DNA of 64,000 bases from JAGGSN01 sp965603725 (GTDB taxonomy: Bacteria > Zixibacteria > MSB-5A5 > UBA10806 > 4484-95). The stretch is taken from the NCBI GenBank assembly GCA_965603725.1, contig CBFDEC010000013.1:1-64000 (forward strand), in the 5' to 3' direction. Position 1 is the first letter of the stretch, and every line of letters starts with the position of its first letter. Below are positions 35,534 to 43,767 of the stretch, one piece after another. Both the position numbers and the translations under genes were made by a program. The notes beneath the pieces were generated by a model. That model saw only the letters and a list, made by a program, of their open reading frames with translations. It ran no database searches and was not told the DNA's origin.

Positions 35534-37210
35534 TCAACCGTCGGGTTGAAGGATACTGGCATAGTTCTGGGGAGAGGTTAGTATTTCGATTGCTTTCTGA
35601 ACATAGTTATCTGTCTTCAAAACATTCTGTCGATACACCGCTTTTTCGCCATGAAGTTTAGTAAGAATATCCCTTTTTATCGAGCGATGAATATAATCGG
35701 AACTTTCATCAAACATTAGAACTTTATCCAGCTCTACTTGATTTTCCAGACTTTCAATCAAGGCTGAGTAATCATCGGTTTTACCCATTTCATCAATAGT
35801 CTCTTTCATTTCCTCAAGTTTACTTTCCAATTCAGACTTATAGGAAAATTCTTTTTCCTCGAGGAATGCTTTAAACTCGTCAATTAGTTCCGGAGTAATT
35901 TCAGAATCCTCTTCAAAGTCCGGGTGCTCCGTTGCGTACTTTACCGAAAAGCCAAAAAACATCGACAGCCGCTCAAGGTTCAACTCCAGGGAGTTTATAA
36001 TTCTATCTTCAATTTCTATATCGGGAACGACACCGCCGCCGCCATAAACAATTCTGCCGCCTTTGGTAACAAACGGCTCTTCCTCTTTTTCAATGTCTGC
36101 TTCATCATTCTCTTGCAAAGCAAGTTCCTCTGGATGCCGAGTCGATCTTGAATCTTTCTGGATACAGCGACCGGATGGAATATGCCATTTAGCGGTAGTA
36201 AGTTTTAAAGCAACATCATTAGATAAAGGATAAACCTGCTGAACGAGCCCTTTGCCAAATGTTGTATCACCGACTATGATTCCCCTGTCCCAGTCCTGAA
36301 TCGCGCCGGCAACAATCTCCGAAGCGGAAGCAGACATTCTGTTCACCAGAATTACCACCGGTATTTCAGGGGGAACTGTCGGGTCATTTTCAGCATAGAG
36401 AGTCCGTATCTGATCGCGTGTCCGTCCCCGGGTGGATGTTACCTCTGAACCTTTTGGCAGAAAGTAATCGGCTACTTTAACAGCCTGGGTGAGAAGACCC
36501 CCTCCATTTGATCTGAGATCGAAAATAAGTCCATCAATATTTTCGCTGACAATTTCGGTAAAGGCCTCTTCGAGTTCTTCATCAGCCTCCTCCCCAAACC
36601 GGGCAAGCCTGACATATCCAAGCTTTTTCCCGTTAGCCTCAAAAGTTGTATAGAAAGGAACCGTTTTGATCTCAATAACCGCTCTTTCAATAGTATATTC
36701 AAGCGGTTCATCAACTCCTTCACGTTCTATTGTAAGCGTTACAGTAGTCCCGGCCGGACCTCTCATCAGGCCTGATGCTTCCTGGGTCGACATGCCCTGG
36801 CTGGGTTTGCCGTCTATTTTTACTACTTTATCCCCTGCCTGGAGTCCCATTCTGTACGCCGGAGTACCCTCCATTGGAGCGACTATTGTAATAAAATCAT
36901 CCCGGAGCATGATTGTCATTCCCAGGCCGGAATATTTACCCTTGGTAGTTTCCTGAAGACGGTCGAAGTCTCTACGCTCCATAAACTCCGAAAACGGGTC
37001 TAAAATATCTACCATTCCTCTTATGCCGGAGTAAATTAACTCTTTGGATTCGATTTCATCAACGTAGCGGGAAGAAATCTGGAAGGCGATTTCCATTGAT
37101 AATCTTGAATAGCTGTACAATGAATTTTCAGGATTTTGAGCGGAGGCTATTAAGATTATAAACAGCGCCAAGATCCCGGTAACGATGACAATTCCTGTTC
37201 TTTTTAACAT
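35534..37210 (-). CDS. S41 carboxyl-terminal processing protease
   Basis: 558 residues: signal/anchor (about 5-22), PDZ domain (about 90-175, GLGMTIMLRDD..TPAYRMGLQAGDKVVKIDG), then the S41 catalytic core with FDLRSNGGGLL, the Ser nucleophile in MSASASEIVAGAIQDWDRG and Lys in TTFGKGLVQ. A C-terminal helical extension of about 150 residues is charged. Periplasmic tail-specific protease. SD AAGGAGG. Confidence 0.92.
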   Translation of the reverse strand: MLKRTGIVIVTGILALFIILIASAQNPENSLYSYSRLSMEIAFQISSRYVDEIESKELIYSGIRGMVDILDPFSEFMERRDFDRLQETTKGKYSGLGMTIMLRDDFITIVAPMEGTPAYRMGLQAGDKVVKIDGKPSQGMSTQEASGLMRGPAGTTVTLTIEREGVDEPLEYTIERAVIEIKTVPFYTTFEANGKKLGYVRLARFGEEADEELEEAFTEIVSENIDGLIFDLRSNGGGLLTQAVKVADYFLPKGSEVTSTRGRTRDQIRTLYAENDPTVPPEIPVVILVNRMSASASEIVAGAIQDWDRGIIVGDTTFGKGLVQQVYPLSNDVALKLTTAKWHIPSGRCIQKDSRSTRHPEELALQENDEADIEKEEEPFVTKGGRIVYGGGGVVPDIEIEDRIINSLELNLERLSMFFGFSVKYATEHPDFEEDSEITPELIDEFKAFLEEKEFSYKSELESKLEEMKETIDEMGKTDDYSALIESLENQVELDKVLMFDESSDYIHRSIKRDILTKLHGEKAVYRQNVLKTDNYVQKAIEILTSPQNYASILQPDG

Positions 37211-37267
37211 TTTTCCTCCTTAAAAATTTATCAACATTTTATTACAATCACTACTGAGGGTGACCTT

Positions 37268-39379
37268 TTATATTTTACTTAATTGCCTTAAATTTGTTGC
37301 AAAAAGGATTATTCCAATCATTCCAAGAACCGGCATCATTACATTAATATATATTGTCGAATACAAAATGCCAAGCCCGACAACAGCGCCTATCATTGCT
37401 CCTCCAAGGTCAATACCATATGGCAACCCTGGTTTATGATCGTAAAGTTTCGCGTTTGCGGCAAATCCCAGTCCGCCGGCGAATCCCGCCGAAGCCATCA
37501 CGATCAGCAAAATCCATTGCTGGCCATGACCCAACAACAGTAAACCAGACAGTATTCCAAAAATTAAAATAGCCAGTAACGACCCTTTATTGTTACTCTT
37601 CGGCATGTTAGGCTTCCTATTATAATTATATGTTTCCCAAAAAGCGCCGCCGGCCATTCCGGCCATAAACAGCCCCACTATAATTCCAAGCGCTATATAG
37701 AGATAGCCGCCGGCTAATTGAAAATAATATATGACCATCAATTCAATTATGAATGAAAACGCCCCAAAATACAAGATATTTATCAGCGGCAGGAAATTAC
37801 CGCCATCAAAACGGGCAAGCGCCAGAACTAAGCCCAAAACTACTATTACGAGAACTACGATATACTGATAATTTACCATCCTTTTAAAACTACGACTGAA
37901 ATCCAGCATGGAAAAATAGTATGACAGCCCGTGACCAATAGTCAGCTCCCCGGTATCCTTAACCTGTGTTGACAACTGCTTTTTAACTTGATTTAACTTA
38001 AAGCTGTTCAGTCTTGACGTTATCAAAACAGGATTAAAATATGGCGAATCAATCTTGAGCTCATAATATCTTTTAACCATAAGCTCAGGATTAATTTCAA
38101 CTGACAGACTGTCACTGCAAATAAAAGTCAGCCTGCCGCCCGGGATAACAGATACGGTATTAAAATGTTTTCTCAGGTTTGCAAAAATTTCATTCAAACG
38201 CTGTTTCAGGTCATTGCGCCAGATGCCGTCATAGGCCGGAACCGATACCGACAGAATCCCATCTCCGGATATGCTTTTCTTGCATAGGCTGAAAAATCTC
38301 CCGGTTTCATATCGCCGCTGAGACAATGACAGAAGATAGCCGAGATTAACAATAATTGCATCGAATTTCTTTTCATTATGTTTTAAAAAAGCCAGAAGGT
38401 CGGTTTTCAGGCAGTTTTTCTCTGACGGCAGGAAGTCTTGATTTATAAGCCTTCGCCATTTGTTCTCTGGATATATGAAAAGTCGGTCTATGTTTTCAGG
38501 AATAAGCCTGTCAACCATATTTGTCTGGGCTCCAATAAAGGCAACGCTGGACAAATCTGGTTTTGCCAGGTAAGGCCAGTAAAATATCTCCTGGCCGGTT
38601 ATTTCATCGGGGAAATCAGCCAATTTCAGACCGCCAGAGTAAAGAGTTGTAATCTCGCCGGTTTTAATACTGTCAAACCTTATCAGCCTGCCGGATACAG
38701 AATTTTGAAAAATGAGCGGATGATAACGTATTTTCAACAGCAGCTCCTCCCATAAATTGCCAATCCCCGATAGAATAATAATTATTCCGCAAATAATAAT
38801 AACTATCTTTTTGAAATAATTACCCTTAACCAATGGAATAAAACATACACAGGCAATAAAAAGAAGAAACGAATAATCTCTACCGCCTGCGGAATAATAT
38901 ATTGTGGTAACGATTCCTCCAGTCAGCGCTCCAAAAGCCTCTCCCCAATAGGTCATACCTGAGCGGCATTTACCCTTATAACCGGCCGCTATCGATGAAA
39001 AAAGCCCGCCGTTTAGCAAACATACAGGCAGTAATATGACCACAATCGCTGCCAAAAATAATCCGGGCGGGATTATTTGACCGACAAATATACCGGCAAT
39101 CTTTGATACTGTAAAAAATGCAATTGCCATAAGCGCGCTGATAATGCCAAACGCTATAAACAATTTTGCTGGATTGAGTTTTTTTATAATGAGCGCACCA
39201 ACGCCGGTAAACATAAGCCAGAAAAAGAAAAATATGCTTAAATATACTTCATTGCCGCCGGCAAACCCTACCGCAAGACGGGCATAGATTACCTGAACAG
39301 ATAAGCTAATAAAGCCTAAGTAAAACGCATCCGGGATTAATCCCAAACGCCTGGAATTTCTGTCTGGCAATTGGGACAT
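37268..39379 (-). CDS. polytopic membrane protein with spermidine-synthase-like domain
   Basis: 703 residues: N-terminal block of about six membrane segments, a soluble middle part (about 220-440) with FDAIIVNLGYLLSLSQRRYETGRFF and GILSVSVPAYDG that resembles the Rossmann core of polyamine aminopropyltransferases, and about seven C-terminal membrane segments. The usual GGGDG SAM-binding motif is not evident (LSSVAFIGAQTN stands in its place), so catalysis is doubtful. Overlaps the Tat-AmrS gene by 43 bp, so the two products probably function together. Confidence 0.65.
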   Translation of the reverse strand: MSQLPDRNSRRLGLIPDAFYLGFISLSVQVIYARLAVGFAGGNEVYLSIFFFFWLMFTGVGALIIKKLNPAKLFIAFGIISALMAIAFFTVSKIAGIFVGQIIPPGLFLAAIVVILLPVCLLNGGLFSSIAAGYKGKCRSGMTYWGEAFGALTGGIVTTIYYSAGGRDYSFLLFIACVCFIPLVKGNYFKKIVIIICGIIIILSGIGNLWEELLLKIRYHPLIFQNSVSGRLIRFDSIKTGEITTLYSGGLKLADFPDEITGQEIFYWPYLAKPDLSSVAFIGAQTNMVDRLIPENIDRLFIYPENKWRRLINQDFLPSEKNCLKTDLLAFLKHNEKKFDAIIVNLGYLLSLSQRRYETGRFFSLCKKSISGDGILSVSVPAYDGIWRNDLKQRLNEIFANLRKHFNTVSVIPGGRLTFICSDSLSVEINPELMVKRYYELKIDSPYFNPVLITSRLNSFKLNQVKKQLSTQVKDTGELTIGHGLSYYFSMLDFSRSFKRMVNYQYIVVLVIVVLGLVLALARFDGGNFLPLINILYFGAFSFIIELMVIYYFQLAGGYLYIALGIIVGLFMAGMAGGAFWETYNYNRKPNMPKSNNKGSLLAILIFGILSGLLLLGHGQQWILLIVMASAGFAGGLGFAANAKLYDHKPGLPYGIDLGGAMIGAVVGLGILYSTIYINVMMPVLGMIGIILFATNLRQLSKI

Positions 39380-40464
39380 TTCCCCTGCTTGAGATTGTTG
39401 GCGGTTATCTGAAACCCTTGCCTGCCAATTAACAGCTTACCGCAATTATGGCAATTGGTGTTTTCAGCCTTATGGCCATAGACATTGCCTATATATGGAT
39501 AATATAAACCTTTTTGCTCGGCGATATCATAAGCCCGCTCGAGCGATTCCAACGGAGTTGCCGGAAGATTCTGCAAAAGATAAGCAGGATGAAACCTTGT
39601 GAAATGAATAGGAACATCCGGGCCGATATTGTCAATCAGCCAGTCACAAAGGCCGGTGATTTCTTCCTTGCTGTCGTTTAGCCCGGGAAGCATCAGGTAC
39701 ACTATTTCCATCCAGACGCCGGATGATTTTATAGTAATCAACGTATCCAAAGTCGGTTTAAGTTCGCTGCTGCAGATATCGCGATAGTACGATTCGCTAA
39801 AGGCTTTCAGATCAATCTTTATCGCATCGACTAATGGTATCAAATCGATCAGCGGTTCTTTCTCGATATAGCCGGCGGTTACAACTACCGAGCGCACTCC
39901 GCTTTTCCGGCCGCTTATTGCGCAATCAGCCATGTACTCATAGAAGATTACCGGTTCCGAATATGTATAGGCGATTGAAGAGCATCTGTTGCTTTTGGCA
40001 TACACAGCGCACTCATCCGGCGTCAACTCGAAATGGTTAACATCCTCCGGTCGAAATTGCGATATGCTCCAGTTCTGGCAGAATTTGCAGTTCATATTGC
40101 AGCCGGCCGTGGCAATGGAGAAGGCGCTGGTGCCGGGAAGAAAATGGAAAAACGGTTTCTTTTCAATAGGATCAATATTGGCCGAACAGACTTTTGAATG
40201 CACAAGCGTATAATATTCCCCGCCGACATTTTCCCGGACGCCGCAATAACCTCTTTCGAGGTCGCTTACTTTGCATTTTCGCGGGCAGAGATAACATTCG
40301 ACAATTCCACCGTTTAATTTTTTATAGTAGCGTGCAGGATGATAGCCCTCTAACTCTTTCGATTGGTTTGCAGAACTGCCGCCGCTTTCCGATAAGGCTA
40401 TTTTCGGGCACATGGCTAACCCGGCGCCAATAGCTGTTGTCTTTATAAATTGTCTGCGCTGCAA
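39337..40464 (-). CDS. AmrS-type radical SAM enzyme with Tat signal
   Basis: 375 residues. N-terminus MQRRQFIKTTAIGAGLA is a twin-arginine signal, then CYLCPRKC, the radical SAM triad CNMNCKFCQNWSISQ near 130, YTYSEPVIFYEYMA near 170 and a C-terminal CHNCGKLL...CPNCQ zinc ribbon. Same architecture as the 8377-9363 paralog but exported, or inherited from an exported ancestor. Start is TTG at 40464, the only one that gives the Tat signal. Downstream partner is the membrane spermidine-synthase-like protein. Confidence 0.82.
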   Translation of the reverse strand: MQRRQFIKTTAIGAGLAMCPKIALSESGGSSANQSKELEGYHPARYYKKLNGGIVECYLCPRKCKVSDLERGYCGVRENVGGEYYTLVHSKVCSANIDPIEKKPFFHFLPGTSAFSIATAGCNMNCKFCQNWSISQFRPEDVNHFELTPDECAVYAKSNRCSSIAYTYSEPVIFYEYMADCAISGRKSGVRSVVVTAGYIEKEPLIDLIPLVDAIKIDLKAFSESYYRDICSSELKPTLDTLITIKSSGVWMEIVYLMLPGLNDSKEEITGLCDWLIDNIGPDVPIHFTRFHPAYLLQNLPATPLESLERAYDIAEQKGLYYPYIGNVYGHKAENTNCHNCGKLLIGRQGFQITANNLKQGKCPNCQTEIPGVWD

Positions 40465-40471
40465 AATAATC

Positions 40472-41269
40472 TCACTTTGGAGGTAATTCTAAATCACCCA
40501 TATTAAAATCCGTTCCTGCAATAACCGGTTGATGTTGATTAAGCAGAGTATCATGTGTTATAGCGTATATTCCCCGGGGTTTGCATAATATATCATAAAA
40601 CCCCGGCTCTATGCCATAGAAGCCGAATACATTTGAAGCAGGCTCGCTTTTAGTATAAGTGATAACGGTTGTATCAATATCCTGCAGTAAATATACATCT
40701 GCCAGAGGTGAAACTGTGCCATGAATTCCACCGGTAGAATCGATATTGCTGAGAGTAATATTGGGTTCGAAATAATAAACGCCGCTCTGGGCATTATAAG
40801 TTATCGACGTCTTCAGATCGATATCTAAAAGATATGTCGTGGTCTGTTCCTCAATGACAGGTATTATGATGAAGTCCTGGAATACATTTTCAGCGCCCGG
40901 GAGTAAATTCAGATTGTAAGTCATGCCATCCACCGTAATCTGTTCAGGGTTGAAGATGATCCTAATTGAATCGATATATCCGGCGGTCATCTCGTTTTGA
41001 ATTAAAACCGCCCTGTTTCCATTTCGTAGACTGGTTAAGTCATAAGTTTGCGGCGTTGTGAAAAGATAGCTCCACGAGTTGGATTGCCCCAGCCTTGAAA
41101 TAGCAATTAGATCGACGGAAACATTTACCGATGAGTAATCAGCCAGATCATCCTGAAGATACAATACGAATTCGCCTTTAGGGTCCTCCGGAATGAGACG
41201 GGGTTTATCCGAACAGGAAATTATAGTCATTATAGAAACAACCATTAGGTATATTATCGATTTTAGCAT
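40472..41269 (-). CDS. DUF4382-type lipoprotein
   Basis: 265 residues. Lipoprotein signal ending in TIISC (Cys about residue 19), then a beta-rich domain FVLYLQDDLADYSSVNVSV..IAISR, the DUF4382 pattern, followed by a C-terminal carbohydrate/peptidase-regulatory-like module (GGIHGTVSPLADVYLL..GFYGIEPGFYDI). Predicted envelope-anchored, function unknown. GGAGG five nt upstream of ATG. Confidence 0.7.
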   Translation of the reverse strand: MLKSIIYLMVVSIMTIISCSDKPRLIPEDPKGEFVLYLQDDLADYSSVNVSVDLIAISRLGQSNSWSYLFTTPQTYDLTSLRNGNRAVLIQNEMTAGYIDSIRIIFNPEQITVDGMTYNLNLLPGAENVFQDFIIIPVIEEQTTTYLLDIDLKTSITYNAQSGVYYFEPNITLSNIDSTGGIHGTVSPLADVYLLQDIDTTVITYTKSEPASNVFGFYGIEPGFYDILCKPRGIYAITHDTLLNQHQPVIAGTDFNMGDLELPPK

Positions 41270-41288
41270 TTAGACCTCCAGGTGCAAA

Positions 41289-42146
41289 TTAACCCAACAA
41301 TTGTCTTTTTTCAAGATATTTCTTAAGTTTGTCTGAATTTATACATTCCGATTCGTTGATAAAAACAAGATTTTTATGAAAAGAAACCTTTTCAAAATAC
41401 CTGTTAACGATTTTAACTCTATCAGGATGATGCGGCCAGACTTCGGAGGGGGGCATTTCCGGGATAACTATTTTATCGGGAAAATCATAATACTTTGATG
41501 AGTCTGCCAGGATATATACTTTTTTCTTTGAATCAAGGCATGACAGTAGGGCGCTTGTGCCGGTCTTATTAATAAAATAGCGGCTGCTGATTAAATCGGC
41601 GCCGATAAAGGCGGCATTGACATCGTCAAGCATCGAAAGCACCTGGCAGTCGGTGCCGTAAACAATCCGTATCGGGGACTCAGCCAGAGAGACAGCCAGC
41701 GATTTCCCCTCAAGAACAGGCCGCGATTCAGCAACAAAGACAGCGCCCCGCCAGCCCATTTTAATCGTCTTGTGTATACTTTCGTACACCAACCCCGAGG
41801 CTGAAATAGTAACAATTGATTTGTACCGCTTGATGATCGAGGCGGCTTTGCCGCACAGCTTATCTCTGGCAGTTAAAATATCATCCTGCAGCGACCTCAA
41901 GTAGGAAATCATATCGTTTTCCGGATGCTGGATATACTTTTGAACATTATCAATCAGGTTCAGGATATTAGCCATTACCGTAGGCCAGTTTGCTGAATAT
42001 TCAACCAGCTTCTTAAAATCCGATCTTTTTAATTCGCGAGCCGCTTTGATGAAAATTTTGAAGAGAGATTTTTCAATATATATTGCGCCATGACGGTTAT
42101 CTGATTTGAGACGGTCGAGTTTCTTTTTAAAATCGATGTAATTCAT
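41289..42146 (-). CDS. eIF-2B alpha/beta/delta-like protein (IF2B / aldose-phosphate isomerase family)
   Basis: 285 residues. VFVAESRPVLEGKSLA near 135, FIGADLISSRYFINKTGTSAL near 195 (in part) and PEMPPSEVW near 230 are family blocks shared with eIF2B regulatory subunits and MtnA/ribose-1,5-bisphosphate isomerases. Substrate not readable; likely a small phosphorylated sugar. Its ATG lies in an 18 bp sequence duplicated at the rnhC stop codon 319 bp upstream, and it has no good Shine-Dalgarno, suggesting it was once coupled to rnhC by an ATGA overlap. Confidence 0.78.
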   Translation of the reverse strand: MNYIDFKKKLDRLKSDNRHGAIYIEKSLFKIFIKAARELKRSDFKKLVEYSANWPTVMANILNLIDNVQKYIQHPENDMISYLRSLQDDILTARDKLCGKAASIIKRYKSIVTISASGLVYESIHKTIKMGWRGAVFVAESRPVLEGKSLAVSLAESPIRIVYGTDCQVLSMLDDVNAAFIGADLISSRYFINKTGTSALLSCLDSKKKVYILADSSKYYDFPDKIVIPEMPPSEVWPHHPDRVKIVNRYFEKVSFHKNLVFINESECINSDKLKKYLEKRQLLG

Positions 42147-42158
42147 TTAAGGACTTTT
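42141..42158. repeat. 18 bp direct repeat, left copy
   Basis: ATTCATTTAAGGACTTTT, identical to 42460-42477. On the minus strand it includes the ATGAAT start of the eIF2B-like gene. Interpreted as a target-site duplication around the 301 bp element. Confidence 0.8.
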
Positions 42159-42459
42159 CTTATGAGTGTCCGACCTTTCTATAAATAATAAAATAACAAC
42201 TGTCATTCCCTCGAAAGAGGGAATCCATATTGTAATATATCTTGTTCAATAACCATTACTTATAATTAACAGATAAAGCATCAATCATCATAGATTCCTG
42301 CTTACGCAGGAATGACACCTTTCGTATCTCAAAATAAAATCCATAATTTTTTATACAACTATACATAAGGTGATGATTCTAAATCCATAAAACAAAACTA
42401 ATTAGTCCCAGTCAATATTCAATAACCTGCAAATCATTCATTCTTTTCTTAAAAATTCC
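42159..42459. mobile_element. non-autonomous MITE-like element, copy 2
   Basis: 301 bp, bounded by the 18 bp direct repeat. Aligns along its length with 33027-33355: shared blocks include CTTTCTATAAATAATAA, AATCCATATTGT, ATATATCTTGTTCAATAACC, AACAGATAAAGCATCAAT and TTTCGTATCTCAAAATAAA. The right terminal repeat seen in copy 1 is lost. Contains ATTCCC-8nt-GGGAAT at 42205-42224, the same pattern as the neisserial dRS3 repeat. No ORF. Confidence 0.75.
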
Positions 42460-42477
42460 ATTCATTTAAGGACTTTT
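42460..42477. repeat. 18 bp direct repeat, right copy
   Basis: Identical to 42141-42158; on the minus strand it encodes the last codons and TGA stop of the RNase HIII gene. Confidence 0.8.
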
Positions 42478-43109
42478 TTAGTGTTTTTAAAATGTATTTT
42501 AGCCACGCCAGTCAGCTTACCTTTGCCATGCATTTTTACAAATTTAAGCAAAGCCTCATCTGTGGGGGCGCCTGCTCCCGGATGAAGATCAACATCATAT
42601 GTTCTGGATAACATCCTCAAACGTCCTAAAAACTCAGCCCGGGCAAGGATTGAGGCCGCCGCAACCGCCGGATTGCTTTCGGCTTTATGACGTTGTATAA
42701 GTCTAATTTTTTTGCCTTTTTCCTGCAGGGCGCTTAAGACCAGTTTTTCTTTCCCAAACTGATCGGTCAGGACATTCTGGCAATCGGTTTTTTCAAGAAG
42801 ATTTTCTATCGATTTGGCATGAGCCCAGGCTAACAGCCTATTAAGGTTTTTCATTTTCTGGTAAAGCTGGTTATATTTCTCGGGTCCGATTACAATAAGA
42901 TTATGCGGGCATAGTCGCTTTATATGGTTAGCAATTTCTATAACACGATTATTAGAGATTTTTTTAGAATCTTTTACCCCAACCTCTAATATAGATTTAA
43001 TATTCCGGGAATCCACATAACAGGCAGCGCAAACAAGCGGTCCAAAATAGTCCCCCTTGCCGGCCTCATCGGTGCCAATCAGGCCTTTTGCGATTAATTC
43101 ATCATACAA
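42462..43109 (-). CDS. rnhC: RNase HIII catalytic domain, without the N-terminal substrate-binding domain
   Basis: 215 residues. GTDEAGKGDYFGPLVCAA at 12-29 is the RNase HIII form of the type 2 RNase H motif, followed by VKDSKKISN, LTDQFGKE and AESNPAVAAASILARAEFL with the acidic catalytic residues. Usual RNase HIII is about 300 residues with a TBP-like N-terminal domain; here the catalytic core starts about ten residues after a TTG start placed 3 bp beyond the EF-P stop, so the extra domain is absent. Removes RNA from RNA/DNA hybrids. Confidence 0.85.
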   Translation of the reverse strand: MYDELIAKGLIGTDEAGKGDYFGPLVCAACYVDSRNIKSILEVGVKDSKKISNNRVIEIANHIKRLCPHNLIVIGPEKYNQLYQKMKNLNRLLAWAHAKSIENLLEKTDCQNVLTDQFGKEKLVLSALQEKGKKIRLIQRHKAESNPAVAAASILARAEFLGRLRMLSRTYDVDLHPGAGAPTDEALLKFVKMHGKGKLTGVAKIHFKNTKKVLK

Positions 43110-43112
43110 ATT

Positions 43113-43670
43113 TTAAGCCCGCTCAAGATATTTACTGTCCCGAGTGTCTATCTTGATCTTGTCGCCTTCTTTTATAAACAGGGGGACCTTTATCTGAAGG
43201 CCGGTTTCGACCTTAATGATTTTAGTAATATTCGATACTGAATCGCCTTTCACAGCCGGCTCCGCCTCCACGACTTCAAGTATTACCGCCGGCGGCAACT
43301 GGACATTTACCGGATTGCCCTCATAGAGAAGTATCTGATAGGCAACGTTCTCCTGAAGGAACCACTTCTGGTCACCGATTTGTTCCTCATTTAGGGATAT
43401 CTGGTCGTAAGTCTGGGTGTCCATAAAATGGAAGCCCTCCTGGTCGTTATACAGATATTGCATTGACCTCTCCGAGAAATCGGGCTCCTCGAATTTTTCT
43501 CCGGCAGAGAACGTTTTCTCCAGAACCTGTCCGGTGCGGATATTTTTCAGCTTGGTCCAGACATTTGCCCGACGTTGGGCGGTACGGGAATGTTGGAAAT
43601 CAATTATATAAAAAATTTCATTACCAATCTGCAATCGCATTCCTATTCTAAAATTAGACGTATCTATCAT
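43113..43670 (-). CDS. efp: elongation factor P with a non-canonical tip loop
   Basis: 185 residues from ATG 43670 with GGAGG seven nt upstream; the longer reading is spurious. Three EF-P domains: KOW-like N-terminus MIDTSNFRIGMRLQIG, central OB fold, C-terminal OB fold ending VETGLQIKVPLFIKEGDKIK. The tip that carries the modified Lys or Arg (PGKG in canonical EF-P) reads HSRTAQRRANVW, with no Lys at the usual place. It resembles the RTPG-type loops of some EF-P variants and the loop of YeiP/EfpL. Relieves ribosome stalling at polyproline. Coupled to rnhC. Confidence 0.9.
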   Translation of the reverse strand: MIDTSNFRIGMRLQIGNEIFYIIDFQHSRTAQRRANVWTKLKNIRTGQVLEKTFSAGEKFEEPDFSERSMQYLYNDQEGFHFMDTQTYDQISLNEEQIGDQKWFLQENVAYQILLYEGNPVNVQLPPAVILEVVEAEPAVKGDSVSNITKIIKVETGLQIKVPLFIKEGDKIKIDTRDSKYLERA

Positions 43671-43767
43671 CAGTAATCCTCCATATCTGCCGGGAAATAT
43701 ATAACAAATCAAAGAACGGGCAAGTGAAAGTTTATTAAAAACAGCCTGCGTTAAAACAGACAATTCT

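Noticed and set aside
42205..42224. Neisserial dRS3 phage-integration repeat
   Set aside because: The ATTCCC-N8-GGGAAT pattern matches, but it is short, sits inside the MITE-like element and is not identical in copy 1 (N10), so it is most likely convergent palindrome sequence.
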